Shown here one piece after another: positions 17,096 to 26,395 of a DNA stretch of 60,689 bases. The stretch is from Nonomuraea pusilla (GTDB lineage Bacteria > Actinomycetota > Actinomycetes > Streptosporangiales > Streptosporangiaceae): positions 1-60,689 of the forward strand of contig NZ_FOBF01000035.1 in the NCBI RefSeq assembly GCF_900109355.1, written 5' to 3'. The notes below the pieces were generated by a model. The model did no database searches, was not told where the DNA came from, and was given only the letters and a program-made list of their open reading frames with translations. Within the stretch, counting starts at the first letter, position 1; each line of letters begins with the position of its first letter. Position numbers and translations under genes: made by a program.

Positions 17096-18880
17096 TCAGG
17101 GGGTGCGGGTGCCGGGGTGGCGGCCGGCGAGCGCGCCCGCGGTGTTGACCACCGACACGTGGCTGAACGCCTGGGGGAAGTTGCCGACCTGGCGGCTCCT
17201 CGACGTGTCGTACTCCTCCGCCAGCAGTCCCACGTCGTTGCGCAGCGACAGCAGGCGCTCGAACAGCTCGCGCGCCTCGTCCTCGCGGCCCTCCATCGCC
17301 AGCGCGTCGGCCAGCCAGAACGAGCAGGCGAGGAAGGTGCCCTCGCGCCCCGGCAGGCCGTCCACGCGCTCCTTCTCCGGCCGGTAACGCAGGACGAGGC
17401 CGTCCTCGACGAGTTCGCGGCGGACCGCCTCGACGGTGCCCTTCACGCGCGGGTCGCCCGCCGGGAGGAAGCCCAGGCGCGGGATGAGCAGCAGCGACGC
17501 GTCGAGCCCGGCGGAGCCGTAGTACTGGGTGAAGGTGTTGCGGTCCTGGTCGTAGCCGTGGGCGCAGACGTCGTCGTGGATCTCGTCGCGCAGCGCGCGC
17601 CAGCGGTCGGCCGGGCCCTCCAGCGACAGCGTCTCCACCGCCTGGATCATGCGGTCGGCCGCCACCCAGGCCAGCACCTTCGAGTGGACGAAGTTCCTGC
17701 GCGGCCCGCGCGTCTCCCACAGCCCGTTGTCGGGGCTGCGCCAGGCGCCCTCCAGGTAGCTCATGAGGCCGTTCTGCAGGTCCCACGCCTCCTCGTCCAC
17801 GGCCAGGCCGCAGCGGCGCGCCAGGTGCAGGCAGTCGAGGGTCTCGCCGTAGACGTCGAGCTGGAGCTGGCCGGTGGCGGCGTTGCCGACCCTGACCGGG
17901 GGCGAGTCCTCGTAGCCGGACAGCCAGTCCGCCGTCCACTCGGGGATGCGGCGCGCCCCCTCGACCGTGTACATGATCTGCAGGTCGGCGGGGTGCCCGG
18001 CGGCGGCGCGCAGCAGCCAGTCACGCCAGGCGCGGGCCTCGGCGTCGTACCCGGCGGACATCAGCGCCTGCAGGGTGAAGCTGGCGTCGCGCAGCCAGCA
18101 GTAGCGGTAGTCCCAGTTGCGTGAGCCGCCGAGGTCCTCGGGCAGCGACGTGGTGGCGGCGGCGACGAGGCCGCCGGTCGGCGCGTACGTCAGCGCCTTG
18201 AGCGTGACGAGGCTGGTGCGGACGGCGTCGGCGTAGCCGCCGCCGTAGCGGCAGCGGCGCATCCAGTCCTTCCAGGCCCGCTCGGCGTCCTTCAGCGAGG
18301 CGCGGGCGTCGACCGGCGCGGGGCGCGGCAGCCAGGACTGCTGCCAGGTCAGGACGAACGGCACCTCCTCGCCCTCCGTGACGGTGAAGGCGCCGGTGGT
18401 GCGGTGGGCGTCCTCGTCGGGCCGCAGCTCGACGGGGGTGCGCAGCCAGGCGGCGTCGGGCCCGGCGATCGCGGCGAGCTCGCCGCCGTCGTGGCGCAGC
18501 CAGGGGACGTCGTGGCCGTACCCGAAGCGCAGCAGCAGCTCGGTGCGCATCTCGACGCGCCCGCGCAGGCCCTGGACGATCCGCACCACGTCCGGCGCCT
18601 CGCCGCGCGGCGGCATGAGGTCGAGGACGCGCACCGCGCCGCCGTCGCGCTCCCAGACGGTCTCCAGGATGAGCGTGTCGGGGCGGTAGCGGCGGGACGT
18701 GCACGCCCCTCCCCCGGCGGGCGCCAGCAGCCAGCGGCCCGCCTCAGGCGCGTCGAGCAGGGCGGCGAAGCAGGCGGGCGAGTCGAAGCGCGGCAGGCAC
18801 AGCCAGTCGACGGAGCCGTCGCGGCCGACGAGCGCCGCTGTCTGCATGTCGCCGATCAGCGCGTAGTCCTCGATGCGCAT
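17096..18880 (-). CDS. GH15 glucoamylase/trehalase-like glycosidase
   Basis: A cytoplasmic GH15-family enzyme of 594 residues with the usual two parts. The N-terminal beta-sandwich starts at IEDYALIGDMQTAALVGRDG. The (alpha/alpha)6 barrel contains GGSRNWDYRYCWLRDASFTL, a GYEDSPPVRVGNAATGQLQL segment, and FLACSFWLADAL near the end. There is no signal peptide. ATG 18880 has GGAGGTGA immediately upstream, so the GTG at 18886 within that site is unlikely. Such proteins in actinobacteria are often trehalases or alpha-1,4-glucosidases; the exact substrate is open. It is 37 bases downstream of an enolase-superfamily gene and may share its transcript. Confidence 0.92.
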   Translation of the reverse strand: MRIEDYALIGDMQTAALVGRDGSVDWLCLPRFDSPACFAALLDAPEAGRWLLAPAGGGACTSRRYRPDTLILETVWERDGGAVRVLDLMPPRGEAPDVVRIVQGLRGRVEMRTELLLRFGYGHDVPWLRHDGGELAAIAGPDAAWLRTPVELRPDEDAHRTTGAFTVTEGEEVPFVLTWQQSWLPRPAPVDARASLKDAERAWKDWMRRCRYGGGYADAVRTSLVTLKALTYAPTGGLVAAATTSLPEDLGGSRNWDYRYCWLRDASFTLQALMSAGYDAEARAWRDWLLRAAAGHPADLQIMYTVEGARRIPEWTADWLSGYEDSPPVRVGNAATGQLQLDVYGETLDCLHLARRCGLAVDEEAWDLQNGLMSYLEGAWRSPDNGLWETRGPRRNFVHSKVLAWVAADRMIQAVETLSLEGPADRWRALRDEIHDDVCAHGYDQDRNTFTQYYGSAGLDASLLLIPRLGFLPAGDPRVKGTVEAVRRELVEDGLVLRYRPEKERVDGLPGREGTFLACSFWLADALAMEGREDEARELFERLLSLRNDVGLLAEEYDTSRSRQVGNFPQAFSHVSVVNTAGALAGRHPGTRTP

Positions 18881-18917
18881 GCTCACCTCCTGGAGGGGCG
18901 GGCGCGGCCAGGCGTCG

Positions 18918-20015
18918 CTAGGCCACGCGGTACGGTTCGGCGGCGGCGGCGCGCAGGGTCAGGCCGTGTCCGGGGACGTCGTCGCGCGGCCGGGCCGAGC
19001 CCCCTGCCGGGTCGGCGGCGCCGTCGAACAGCTCGCCCTCGATCCGCTGGTGGTCGTGGAACCACTCGATGTGCCGCAGGTGGGGGGTCGCGGCGGCGGC
19101 GGGCAGGTGCAGGTTGGGCGCGCAGTGCGCCGACACCTGCAGGTGGTGCCCGGCGGCGACGGCGGCCCCGGCGAACCAGCCGGTGTAGCCGCCGCAGCGG
19201 GTCGCGTCGATCTGCAGGCAGTCCACGGCCCCCGCGGCGCACATGCGGGCGAAGTACCCGGCGTCGCAGCCGTACTCGCCGGCCGCCACGTCCGGCCGGA
19301 CGCGTTCGCGGACCAGGCGCAGCCCCGGCAGGTCGTCCGAGGAGACCGGCTCCTCGAACCAGCGCACGTCGTGCTCGCGCATCCGCTCGGCCTGGCGGAC
19401 GGCCTGCCCCGCGCCGTAGCCGCCGTTGGCGTCCACGTACAGCTCGGCGTCCTCGCCGATGACCTTCCTGGCCAGGGCGACGCGGTGCAGGTCGCGTTCC
19501 GGCCTGGCGCCGTCCGACTCGCCGATCTTGATCTTGACGCGGCCGATGCCCTGCTCGTGCACCCAGCGGGTGAGCTGGGCGACGGTCCTGTCGTCGTCGT
19601 AGGTGGTGAAGCCGCCTGAGCCGTACAGGGGGACGCGGTCGAGCGCCGCGCCGAACAGCCGGGTCAGCGGCACGCCGAACAGCTTCGCCTTGAGGTCCCA
19701 GAGGGCGACGTCCACGGCGGACAGCGCGTACCCGGCGACGCCCGGCCGTCCGGCGTTGCGCACCTGACGGGCCATCGCCGCCGCCGCGGCGGGGACGTCC
19801 GCGGCGGGCGTGCCCGTCACCACCCCGGCGAGGACGTCGCGCACGACGCCGGCCGCGGCGGCCGGGGCGTACGTCCAGCCGGTGCCCGTGACCCCGCCCG
19901 CCGCGACCGTGGCCACGACGAGCGTGGTCGCGTCCCAGGCCAGCGTCCCGTCGGCCTCGGGCACCTCCGTGGGCACCCGGTAGGCGGCGGCTTCGACACG
20001 GTCGACGATCTCCAT
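18918..20015 (-). CDS. enolase-superfamily (mandelate racemase/muconate lactonising type) enzyme
   Basis: A sugar-acid dehydratase or racemase of 365 residues. The mandelate racemase-type Lys motif is VKIKIGE. Metal ligands lie in LYVDANGGY, WFEEPV and AAGEYG. The barrel-end base region has LQIDATRCGGYTG and QVSAHCAPNLH. The capping domain is N-terminal. ATG 20015 has GGAG upstream. Similar actinobacterial proteins are annotated as sugar-acid dehydratases, but the substrate cannot be read from sequence. It is divergent from the TPP-enzyme gene. Confidence 0.9.
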   Translation of the reverse strand: MEIVDRVEAAAYRVPTEVPEADGTLAWDATTLVVATVAAGGVTGTGWTYAPAAAAGVVRDVLAGVVTGTPAADVPAAAAAMARQVRNAGRPGVAGYALSAVDVALWDLKAKLFGVPLTRLFGAALDRVPLYGSGGFTTYDDDRTVAQLTRWVHEQGIGRVKIKIGESDGARPERDLHRVALARKVIGEDAELYVDANGGYGAGQAVRQAERMREHDVRWFEEPVSSDDLPGLRLVRERVRPDVAAGEYGCDAGYFARMCAAGAVDCLQIDATRCGGYTGWFAGAAVAAGHHLQVSAHCAPNLHLPAAAATPHLRHIEWFHDHQRIEGELFDGAADPAGGSARPRDDVPGHGLTLRAAAAEPYRVA

Positions 20016-20109
20016 GGCTCCCGGCTCCTCGCCGGAGAGTCCTACCCGCTGCGCCCCGCCCAAACGGCCGCCCATGTTTATCGCGGCGGTCACGGGCATG
20101 GCGGCAGGT

Positions 20110-21876
20110 ATGACGGACATCGCCGCTGAAGTGCTCATAGAACGGCTGGCCGCCTGGGGCGTCGACACGGTCTACGGCCTGCCAGGAGACGGCATCAACG
20201 GGATCATGGAGGGCCTGCGCCGACACCAGGACAAGGTGCGCTTCGTGCTCGTCCACCACGAGGAGGCGGCTGCCTTCATGGCCACCGCGCACGCCAAGGC
20301 CACCGGCCGGCTCGGCGTCTGCCTCGCCACGTCGGGCCCTGGCGGCATCCACCTGCTCAACGGCCTGTACGACGCCAAGCTCGACCACCAGCCGGTGCTC
20401 GCCATCACGGGCATGCAGGAGACGAGCGTCCTCGGCACCGGCTACCAGCAGGAAGTGCACCTGGAGCGGCTCTACGACGACGTCACCGAGTACAACCTGC
20501 TCATCGACAACCCGGCGCAGCTGCCCGGCGTCGTCGACATCGCGATCCGCACGGCGTACGCCCGACGCGGCGTCGCCCACCTGACCATGCCCAACGACGT
20601 GCAGGTGGCGCCCGCCGACGCCGACCCGTACCAGCACGTCGCGCCCGCCCGCCCGCCGGCGACGGCCCCCATCTACCTGAGCCCTCCCGGCGTGCCCCGC
20701 GAGGAGGACCTGCACGCGGCCGCCGACGTGCTGAACTCCGCGTCCAAGCCGGCCGTCCTGGTCGGTGCGGGCGCGCTGCACGCGCGCGCCGAGGTGCTGG
20801 CCGTCGCCGAGGCGCTCGGCGCGCCCGTCGTCAAGACGCTGCCCGGCAAGGCGGTCATCCCGGACGACTCCCCGTTCGCGGTCGGCGGCATCGGCCTGCT
20901 CGGCACCCGGCCCGGCGAGGACCTCATGGAGGAGTGCGACACGCTCCTCATGGCGGGCACCAACTTCCCCTACACCAAGCACCTGCCGAGCCCCGGGCAG
21001 GCGCGCGTGGTGCAGATCGAGGCCGACCCGACCAGGGCGGGCGTGCGGCTGCCCACCGAGGTGCCGATGATCGGCGACGTCAAGGAGGGGCTGGCGGCGC
21101 TGCTGCCGCTGCTCAAGCACAACGACGACCGCTCGCACCTGGCGGCGTATGCCGAGGCGATGCGGCGGTGGCGCTCCGAGATGCACGCGCTGGAGACGGC
21201 CGACCGGCGGCCCGTCGCCCCCCAGTACGTGATCTCCTGCATCGACCGGGCCGCGTCCGACGACGCGATCCTCACCTGCGACTCCGGCACGATCGCCACC
21301 TGGGCCGCCCGGCACTGGACGATCAGGGGGGAGCGCGGGTTCTACCTGTCGGGCAACCTCGCCACGATGGCGCCCGGCCTGCCGTACGCGGTCGCCATGC
21401 AGCACGCCTTCCCGGGGCGGCAGGTCATCGCCTACGTCGGCGACGGCGGGTTCTCGATGCTGATGGCCGAGTTCCTCACGGCCGCCCAGCACGGCCTGCC
21501 GATCAAGGTCGTGATCAACAACAACAACTCGCTGGGGCAGATCCTGTGGGAGCAGATGGTGCTCGGGTACCCCGAGCACGGGGTGCGCTTCGGCCGTCCC
21601 GCCTCCGACTTCTCCGCCTGGGCCCGCTCCTGCGGCGGCTACGGCCGCAAGGTGGACGACCCGGCCGACGTCGCCGAGGCCGTCGCGCAGGCGCTCGCCC
21701 ACGACGGGCCCGCCCTGGTGGACGTGGACGTCAACCCGAACGAGCCGCCCATGCCGGGCAAGGTGTCGTACGAGCAGGCGAAGAAGTTCGCCGAGGCGTT
21801 CATGAAGGGGCAGCCGCACCGGGTGTCGATCGCCACCACCCTGTTCAAGGACAAGATCTCGAAGTTGGGCAGGTGA
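20110..21876 (+). CDS. thiamine-pyrophosphate enzyme, pyruvate oxidase-like
   Basis: ThDP-dependent enzyme of 588 residues of the POX/acetolactate synthase group. The N-terminal Pyr domain has the activating Glu in VHHEEAAAFMA. A central FAD/DHS-type domain has LVGAGALHAR. The C-terminal PP domain carries the TPP motif GDGGFSML plus VINNNNSLGQ. In related proteins the reaction is oxidative or non-oxidative decarboxylation of pyruvate. Possible starts are 20014, 20074, 20098 and 20110; ATG 20110 is preferred because the conserved MTDIAAEVLIERLAAWGV begins there. The FAD/Fe-S dehydrogenase gene begins 5 bases after the stop (or overlaps it if its GTG is used), suggesting linked oxidation of a 2-hydroxyacid. 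Confidence 0.9.
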   Translation: MTDIAAEVLIERLAAWGVDTVYGLPGDGINGIMEGLRRHQDKVRFVLVHHEEAAAFMATAHAKATGRLGVCLATSGPGGIHLLNGLYDAKLDHQPVLAITGMQETSVLGTGYQQEVHLERLYDDVTEYNLLIDNPAQLPGVVDIAIRTAYARRGVAHLTMPNDVQVAPADADPYQHVAPARPPATAPIYLSPPGVPREEDLHAAADVLNSASKPAVLVGAGALHARAEVLAVAEALGAPVVKTLPGKAVIPDDSPFAVGGIGLLGTRPGEDLMEECDTLLMAGTNFPYTKHLPSPGQARVVQIEADPTRAGVRLPTEVPMIGDVKEGLAALLPLLKHNDDRSHLAAYAEAMRRWRSEMHALETADRRPVAPQYVISCIDRAASDDAILTCDSGTIATWAARHWTIRGERGFYLSGNLATMAPGLPYAVAMQHAFPGRQVIAYVGDGGFSMLMAEFLTAAQHGLPIKVVINNNNSLGQILWEQMVLGYPEHGVRFGRPASDFSAWARSCGGYGRKVDDPADVAEAVAQALAHDGPALVDVDVNPNEPPMPGKVSYEQAKKFAEAFMKGQPHRVSIATTLFKDKISKLGR

Positions 21877-21881
21877 TCCGC

Positions 21882-24800
21882 ATGGGGCACGTCGTCTCGC
21901 GGCCCGCGCCCCCGCGCCGCGCGGAGCCGTACGTCCGGGTGCGCGACCTCGAACGCGACCTGGCCGCCCGGGTGGACGGGGAGGTCCGCTTCGACCCGGG
22001 CAGCCGCGGCGCGTACTCCACCGACGGGTCCAACTACCGTCAGGTGCCGCTCGGCGTCGTCGTGCCGCGCACCGTGGACGCCGCCGCCGAGGCGGTGGCG
22101 GTGTGCCGCGAGCACCGCGCCCCCGTCACCTCGCGCGGCGGCGGCACCAGCCTGGCCGGGCAGACCTGCAACACCGCCGTCGTCATCGACTGGTCGAAGT
22201 ACTGCAACCGGCTGGTGTCGGTGGACGAGCAGGCCGGCGCCTGCGTCGTCGAACCCGGCATCGTCCTGGACGAGCTCAACCGCCGGCTCGCGGCCACCGG
22301 CCTGATGTTCGGGCCGCGGCCCTCGACGCACGCGCAGTGCACGCTCGGCGGCATGATCGGCAACAACTCGTGCGGCTCCACCGCCCAGCTGTACGGCAAG
22401 ACGGCCGACAACGTGCGGCGGCTGGAGATCCTGACGTACGACGGCACCCGCATGTGGGTGGGGCCCACCGGCGAGGAGGAGTGGCGGCTCCTCGACGCCG
22501 AGGGCGGCCGGCCGGCCGAGATCCACCGGGCGCTGCGCGGCATCGTCGCGGGCCACGCCGAGGAGATCCGGCGCCGCTTCCCCGACATCCCGCGCCGCGT
22601 CTCCGGCTACAACATCGACCAGCTCCTGCCCGGCGGCCCGTTCGACCTGGCCAGGGCGCTCGTCGGCAGCGAGGGGACGCTCGTCGTCGTGCTGCGCGCC
22701 GAACTCGGCCTCGTGCCCGTGCCGAAGGCCGAGACGCTGCTCATGCTCGGCTACCACGACATCGTGGCCGCCGCCGACGCCGTGCCGCGCATCGCCGCCC
22801 ACCGCCCGCTCCAGCTCGAAGGCGTGGACGACAAGCTCGTCGGCTACGAGCGCCGCAAGCACATGCACCCCGAGGCGCTGGCCCAGCTGCCCGAGGGTGG
22901 CGGCTGGCTCATGGTGTCCTTCCCCGGCGACACGCAGGAGGAGGCCGACCGGCGCGCCCACGCCCTCATGGACGACCTGCGCGGCGGCGAGCACGAGCCC
23001 CACATGGCGTTCATCGACGACTCCAAGGTGGAGAAGGAGCTGTGGGAGCTGCGCGAGTCCGGGCTCGGCGCCACCGCCCGCGTCCCCGGCATGCGGGAGA
23101 CGTGGGAGGGCTGGGAGGACTCCGCCGTCCCGCCGGAACGGCTCGGCGGCTACCTGCGCGACCTGCGCCGCCTGTTCCACCAGTACGGCTACGACGACGC
23201 TGCCCTCTACGGCCACTTCGGCCAGGGCTGCGTGCACACGCGCATCCCGTTCGACCTGGTCACCGCAGAAGGGGTGGCCGCCTTCCGCTCCTTCCTCGAC
23301 CGCGCCTGCGAGCTGGTCGTCTCCTACGGCGGCTCGCTCAGCGGCGAGCACGGCGACGGGCAGTCCAGGGCCGAGCTGCTGCCCGCCATGTTCGGCCCCG
23401 AGGTGATGGACGCCTTCCGCCAGGTCAAGGCCGTCTTCGACCCGGACGACCGGATGAACCCCGGCAAGATCGTGTCGCCGTACCCGATCACGTCGAACCT
23501 GCGGCTCGGGCCCGGGTGGACGCCCGACGAGCCCGAGGTCCGCTTCGGCTACCCGCAGGACGAGGGCAGCTTCCAGCGGGCCGTGATGCGGTGCGTCGGC
23601 GTCGGCCAGTGCCGCAGCCACACCGGCGGCGTCATGTGCCCGTCCTACCGGGCGACCGGCGAGGAGGAGCACTCCACGCGCGGCCGGGCCAGGCTGCTGT
23701 TCGAGATGCTGAACGGGCACGACGACTCGCCCGTCACCGGGGGCTGGCGCTCACCGGCCGTGCGCGACGCGCTCGATCTGTGCCTGGCCTGCAAGGGCTG
23801 CAAGCACGACTGCCCGATGAGCGTGGACATGGCGACGTACAAGGCGGAGTTCCTCGCCCACCACTACGCCGGCAGGGTGCGGCCCGCCGCGCACTACAGC
23901 ATGGGGTGGCTGCCGGTGTGGGCGAGGCTCGCCGCGCTCGCGCCCGGCGCGGTCAACCTGCTCGCGCACGCGCCCGTCGTCTCCGACGCGCTCAAACGGC
24001 TCGGCGGCGTCGAGCCTGCGCGGCCCCTGCCGCGTTTCGCGCCCGTACGGTTCAGCGACTCCTACCGCAGGCGGGGGCCGCGCGGCGGCGGCGAGCGGGG
24101 CGAGGTGCTGCTGTGGCCCGACACGTTCACCGACAACCTGGCGCCGCGCATCGCGGCGGCGGCCGTCGAGGTGCTGGAGGACGCCGGCTACCGGGTCGTC
24201 GTCCCGCCCTCGACGCTCTGCTGCGGCCTGACCTGGATCTCCACCGGGCAGCTCGGGGTCGCGCGCCGGGTGCTGCGCCGCACGCTGCGCGTGCTCGCGC
24301 CCCACCTGCGCAGCGGCACGCCCGTCCTCGTGCTCGAACCGAGCTGCGCGGCCGTCTTCCGCGACGACGCGCGCGACGTCCTGCCGCACGACCGGGACGC
24401 CAAGCGGCTCGCCGAGCAGACCACCACCCTGGCCGAGCTGCTGGCCGCGACGACCGGCTGGGACCCGCCGCTCGTCGCCGCGGACGCCGTGGCGCAGCCG
24501 CACTGCCACCAGCACGCCGTGCTCGGCTACGACACCGACCGCGACCTGCTGACCGCCGCCGGCGTCCGGCTGCGGGCCGTCGGCGGCTGCTGCGGCCTCG
24601 CGGGCGACTTCGGCTTCACCGCCGGTCACCTGGACGTGTCGCTGGCCTGCGCCGAGCACGAGCTGCTGCCCGCGCTGCGCGCGGCCGGGCCGGACACGCT
24701 CGTGCTCGCCGACGGCTTCAGCTGCAGGACCCAGATCGAGCACGCGGCGGGGCGGCGGGCCCTGCACCTGGCCGAACTCCTCGCCGCCGCCCGCCACGGC

Positions 24801-24908
24801 CTCCTGGACGACCCGGAGCACCTCCCGGGCCACACCCGCGAGCCCCAACGCCTGACCACGTCGGCGGGGACCGCGTCCCGACCGCGGACCTGGACGCACG
24901 CGGGGTGA
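21882..24908 (+). CDS. FAD/iron-sulfur 2-hydroxyacid dehydrogenase (GlcD-GlcF fusion, YdiJ-like)
   Basis: A large fused oxidoreductase of 1008 residues. The FAD_binding_4 domain has SRGGGTSLAGQTCN and LGGMIGNNSCGS. The FAD-oxidase C domain follows, with GEHGDGQSR and MNPGKIV. Two Fe-S binding clusters (CVGVGQCRSHTGGVMCPSYR; CLACKGCKHDCP) precede two Cys-rich CCG-type domains (LCCGLTW and GCCGLAGDFG). This is the layout of E. coli YdiJ and other D-2-hydroxyglutarate/D-lactate/glycolate dehydrogenases that pass electrons to the respiratory chain. ATG 21882 has AGGTGA upstream; GTG 21873 overlaps the TGA of the TPP gene. The tail after LDDPEHLPG is low complexity. Confidence 0.9.
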   Translation: MGHVVSRPAPPRRAEPYVRVRDLERDLAARVDGEVRFDPGSRGAYSTDGSNYRQVPLGVVVPRTVDAAAEAVAVCREHRAPVTSRGGGTSLAGQTCNTAVVIDWSKYCNRLVSVDEQAGACVVEPGIVLDELNRRLAATGLMFGPRPSTHAQCTLGGMIGNNSCGSTAQLYGKTADNVRRLEILTYDGTRMWVGPTGEEEWRLLDAEGGRPAEIHRALRGIVAGHAEEIRRRFPDIPRRVSGYNIDQLLPGGPFDLARALVGSEGTLVVVLRAELGLVPVPKAETLLMLGYHDIVAAADAVPRIAAHRPLQLEGVDDKLVGYERRKHMHPEALAQLPEGGGWLMVSFPGDTQEEADRRAHALMDDLRGGEHEPHMAFIDDSKVEKELWELRESGLGATARVPGMRETWEGWEDSAVPPERLGGYLRDLRRLFHQYGYDDAALYGHFGQGCVHTRIPFDLVTAEGVAAFRSFLDRACELVVSYGGSLSGEHGDGQSRAELLPAMFGPEVMDAFRQVKAVFDPDDRMNPGKIVSPYPITSNLRLGPGWTPDEPEVRFGYPQDEGSFQRAVMRCVGVGQCRSHTGGVMCPSYRATGEEEHSTRGRARLLFEMLNGHDDSPVTGGWRSPAVRDALDLCLACKGCKHDCPMSVDMATYKAEFLAHHYAGRVRPAAHYSMGWLPVWARLAALAPGAVNLLAHAPVVSDALKRLGGVEPARPLPRFAPVRFSDSYRRRGPRGGGERGEVLLWPDTFTDNLAPRIAAAAVEVLEDAGYRVVVPPSTLCCGLTWISTGQLGVARRVLRRTLRVLAPHLRSGTPVLVLEPSCAAVFRDDARDVLPHDRDAKRLAEQTTTLAELLAATTGWDPPLVAADAVAQPHCHQHAVLGYDTDRDLLTAAGVRLRAVGGCCGLAGDFGFTAGHLDVSLACAEHELLPALRAAGPDTLVLADGFSCRTQIEHAAGRRALHLAELLAAARHGLLDDPEHLPGHTREPQRLTTSAGTASRPRTWTHAG

Positions 24909-24982
24909 GCACCGCCCCGCACGGAGCACCGCGGAACGCCACGGCCGGGGCCTGGCGGAGCCGCCTGGGGACGGCACGACCG

Positions 24983-25447
24983 TCAGCAGGGCCAGGTGGA
25001 GACGCTGACGTGGTAGTCGCCGCCGGGCGGGAACCAGAGCGCCAGGGTGACCTGGCGCTTCCCGACGTCCCTCACCAGGCAGGGCTCCTCCTCGGCGCCG
25101 TCCGGGGCGGGCTCCACCCGCCAGCCCCGCCGCAGGGCGAGGGCGCGGTAGAAGGGCTCGATCTCCCCCTGCTCGTCGTAGGCCGGGCCCGGCCGGTAGG
25201 ACTGCCCGACGGAGACGGCGTGGTCGTCGCCGTCGCACGAGGACTCCCGGCCCCCGGCCGCGACGGCGCCGGGCGGGCGGGCCTCCAGCACGTCGAACGG
25301 CTCCAGTGCCTCGGCGACCAGGTCGTACCCCTCCGCGCACCTGCTCCGGTCCTCCATGACCTCGGCGAGCACCGGCCAGGTGACCGCGACGCCCGTCGCC
25401 ACGAGCAGCGCGGTCGCCCCCAGCACCGCTTTGACCGCCGTTTTCAT
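24983..25447 (-). CDS. small exported or membrane-anchored hypothetical protein
   Basis: A 154-residue protein with an N-terminal signal anchor or signal peptide (MKTAVKAVLGATALLVATGVAV) and a soluble domain with four Cys, probably two disulfides. No family or motif is recognised. It ends in a conserved-looking beta-rich segment (VTLALWFPPGGDYHVSVSTW). It is divergent from the CBS-BON gene. Confidence 0.7.
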   Translation of the reverse strand: MKTAVKAVLGATALLVATGVAVTWPVLAEVMEDRSRCAEGYDLVAEALEPFDVLEARPPGAVAAGGRESSCDGDDHAVSVGQSYRPGPAYDEQGEIEPFYRALALRRGWRVEPAPDGAEEEPCLVRDVGKRQVTLALWFPPGGDYHVSVSTWPC

Positions 25448-25495
25448 GATCTTGACCTTAGCCGCCCCGGGCCGCCGCGCGCCAGGAACCGGGCA

Positions 25496-25508
25496 CGACG
25501 AACGGCCC
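25496..25508 (-). promoter_or_regulatory. OsdR-like half box upstream of the CBS-BON gene
   Basis: CGACGAACGGCCC (reverse complement GGGCCGTTCGTCG) is identical over 13 bases to part of the box cluster at 14704-14719. It lies about 58-70 bases before the CBS-BON start, the same distance as in the HAD promoter. The repeat at matching positions is seen directly; the function is inferred. Confidence 0.42.
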
Positions 25509-25566
25509 CGCCCGGCCGGGTGGCGGGTGGGGTGCTGGAGTGAGGGGTACGAGAAGGAGCTTCGTG

Positions 25567-26265
25567 ATGCGAACCACCGTCAAGGACGTCATGACCAGGG
25601 AGGTCGCCTCCGTCAACGGCAGCACGCCGTTCAAGGACATCGCCGAGGTGCTCATCGCCCACGGCGTCAGCGCCGTCCCCGTCGTGGACGGCGACAACCA
25701 CGTCATCGGCGTGGTGTCCGAGGCCGACCTGCTGCGCAAGCAGGAGTTCCGCGACCAGTACTACGAGGAGGGGTACCGGCCGCCGCTGCGGGCCCGGCTG
25801 CGTCAGCGCATGGCGGAGGACGGCGGCAAGGCCAGGCGGAAGGCCGCGGGCGACACGGCCGCCGCCCTGATGACGGCGCCGGCCGTGACGGTGCCGCCCG
25901 ACGCCTCGGTCGTCGCCGCTGCCCGCGCCATGGACGAGCACGGCGTCAAACGCCTGGTCGTCGTGGCCGAGGACGGCACGCTGGAGGGCGTGGTGAGCAG
26001 GCACGACCTGCTGCGGATCTTCGTACGCCCCGACGCCGACATCGCCGACGAGATCCGCGAGGACGTCCTGGGCCGGTCCCTGTGGGCGGACACCGGTGAC
26101 GTCCGCGTGTCGGTGCGGCACGGCATCGTCACGCTCGCCGGCACGATGGAGCGCAGGAGCGACTGCGCGGTGGCCGTCCGCATGGCGGGCCGCGTGGACG
26201 GCGTCGTGGACGTCGTCGACGACCTGACCTGGACCCGCGACGACACCCCCGGCCCGGCCCGCTAG
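25567..26265 (+). CDS. CBS-domain pair plus BON domain protein
   Basis: A 232-residue regulator-like protein. The first CBS domain starts at VKDVMTREVASVNGSTPFKD and ends at GVVSEADLL. The second runs from AALMTAPAVTVPPDASVVAA to GVVSRHDLLRIF. A C-terminal BON domain (about 160-222, VRVSVRHGIVTLAGTM) follows. Tandem CBS modules usually bind adenine nucleotides; the mycobacterial CBS protein Rv2626c (Hrp1) is strongly induced in hypoxia. ATG 25567 has AAGGAG upstream. A hairpin follows the stop. Confidence 0.93.
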   Translation: MRTTVKDVMTREVASVNGSTPFKDIAEVLIAHGVSAVPVVDGDNHVIGVVSEADLLRKQEFRDQYYEEGYRPPLRARLRQRMAEDGGKARRKAAGDTAAALMTAPAVTVPPDASVVAAARAMDEHGVKRLVVVAEDGTLEGVVSRHDLLRIFVRPDADIADEIREDVLGRSLWADTGDVRVSVRHGIVTLAGTMERRSDCAVAVRMAGRVDGVVDVVDDLTWTRDDTPGPAR

Positions 26266-26266
26266 C

Positions 26267-26303
26267 GCCGCGACGACGCCCCCGTGGGGGGCATCCTCGC
26301 GGC
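26267..26303 (+). terminator. hairpin terminator after the CBS-BON gene
   Basis: Outer stem GCCGCGA (26267-26273) with TCGCGGC (26297-26303), inner stem GCCCCC (26278-26283) with GGGGGC (26287-26292), and an internal loop between. It starts two bases after the stop codon. Confidence 0.65.
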
Positions 26304-26395
26304 GGGCGGACCGGAGAAGGCCGGATGGTCGCTCAGGAAGTCAAACGCGGCCGATCAGGTCGTCGCGCACCGGGTAGGCGCGGGGGCGGCGGCGG

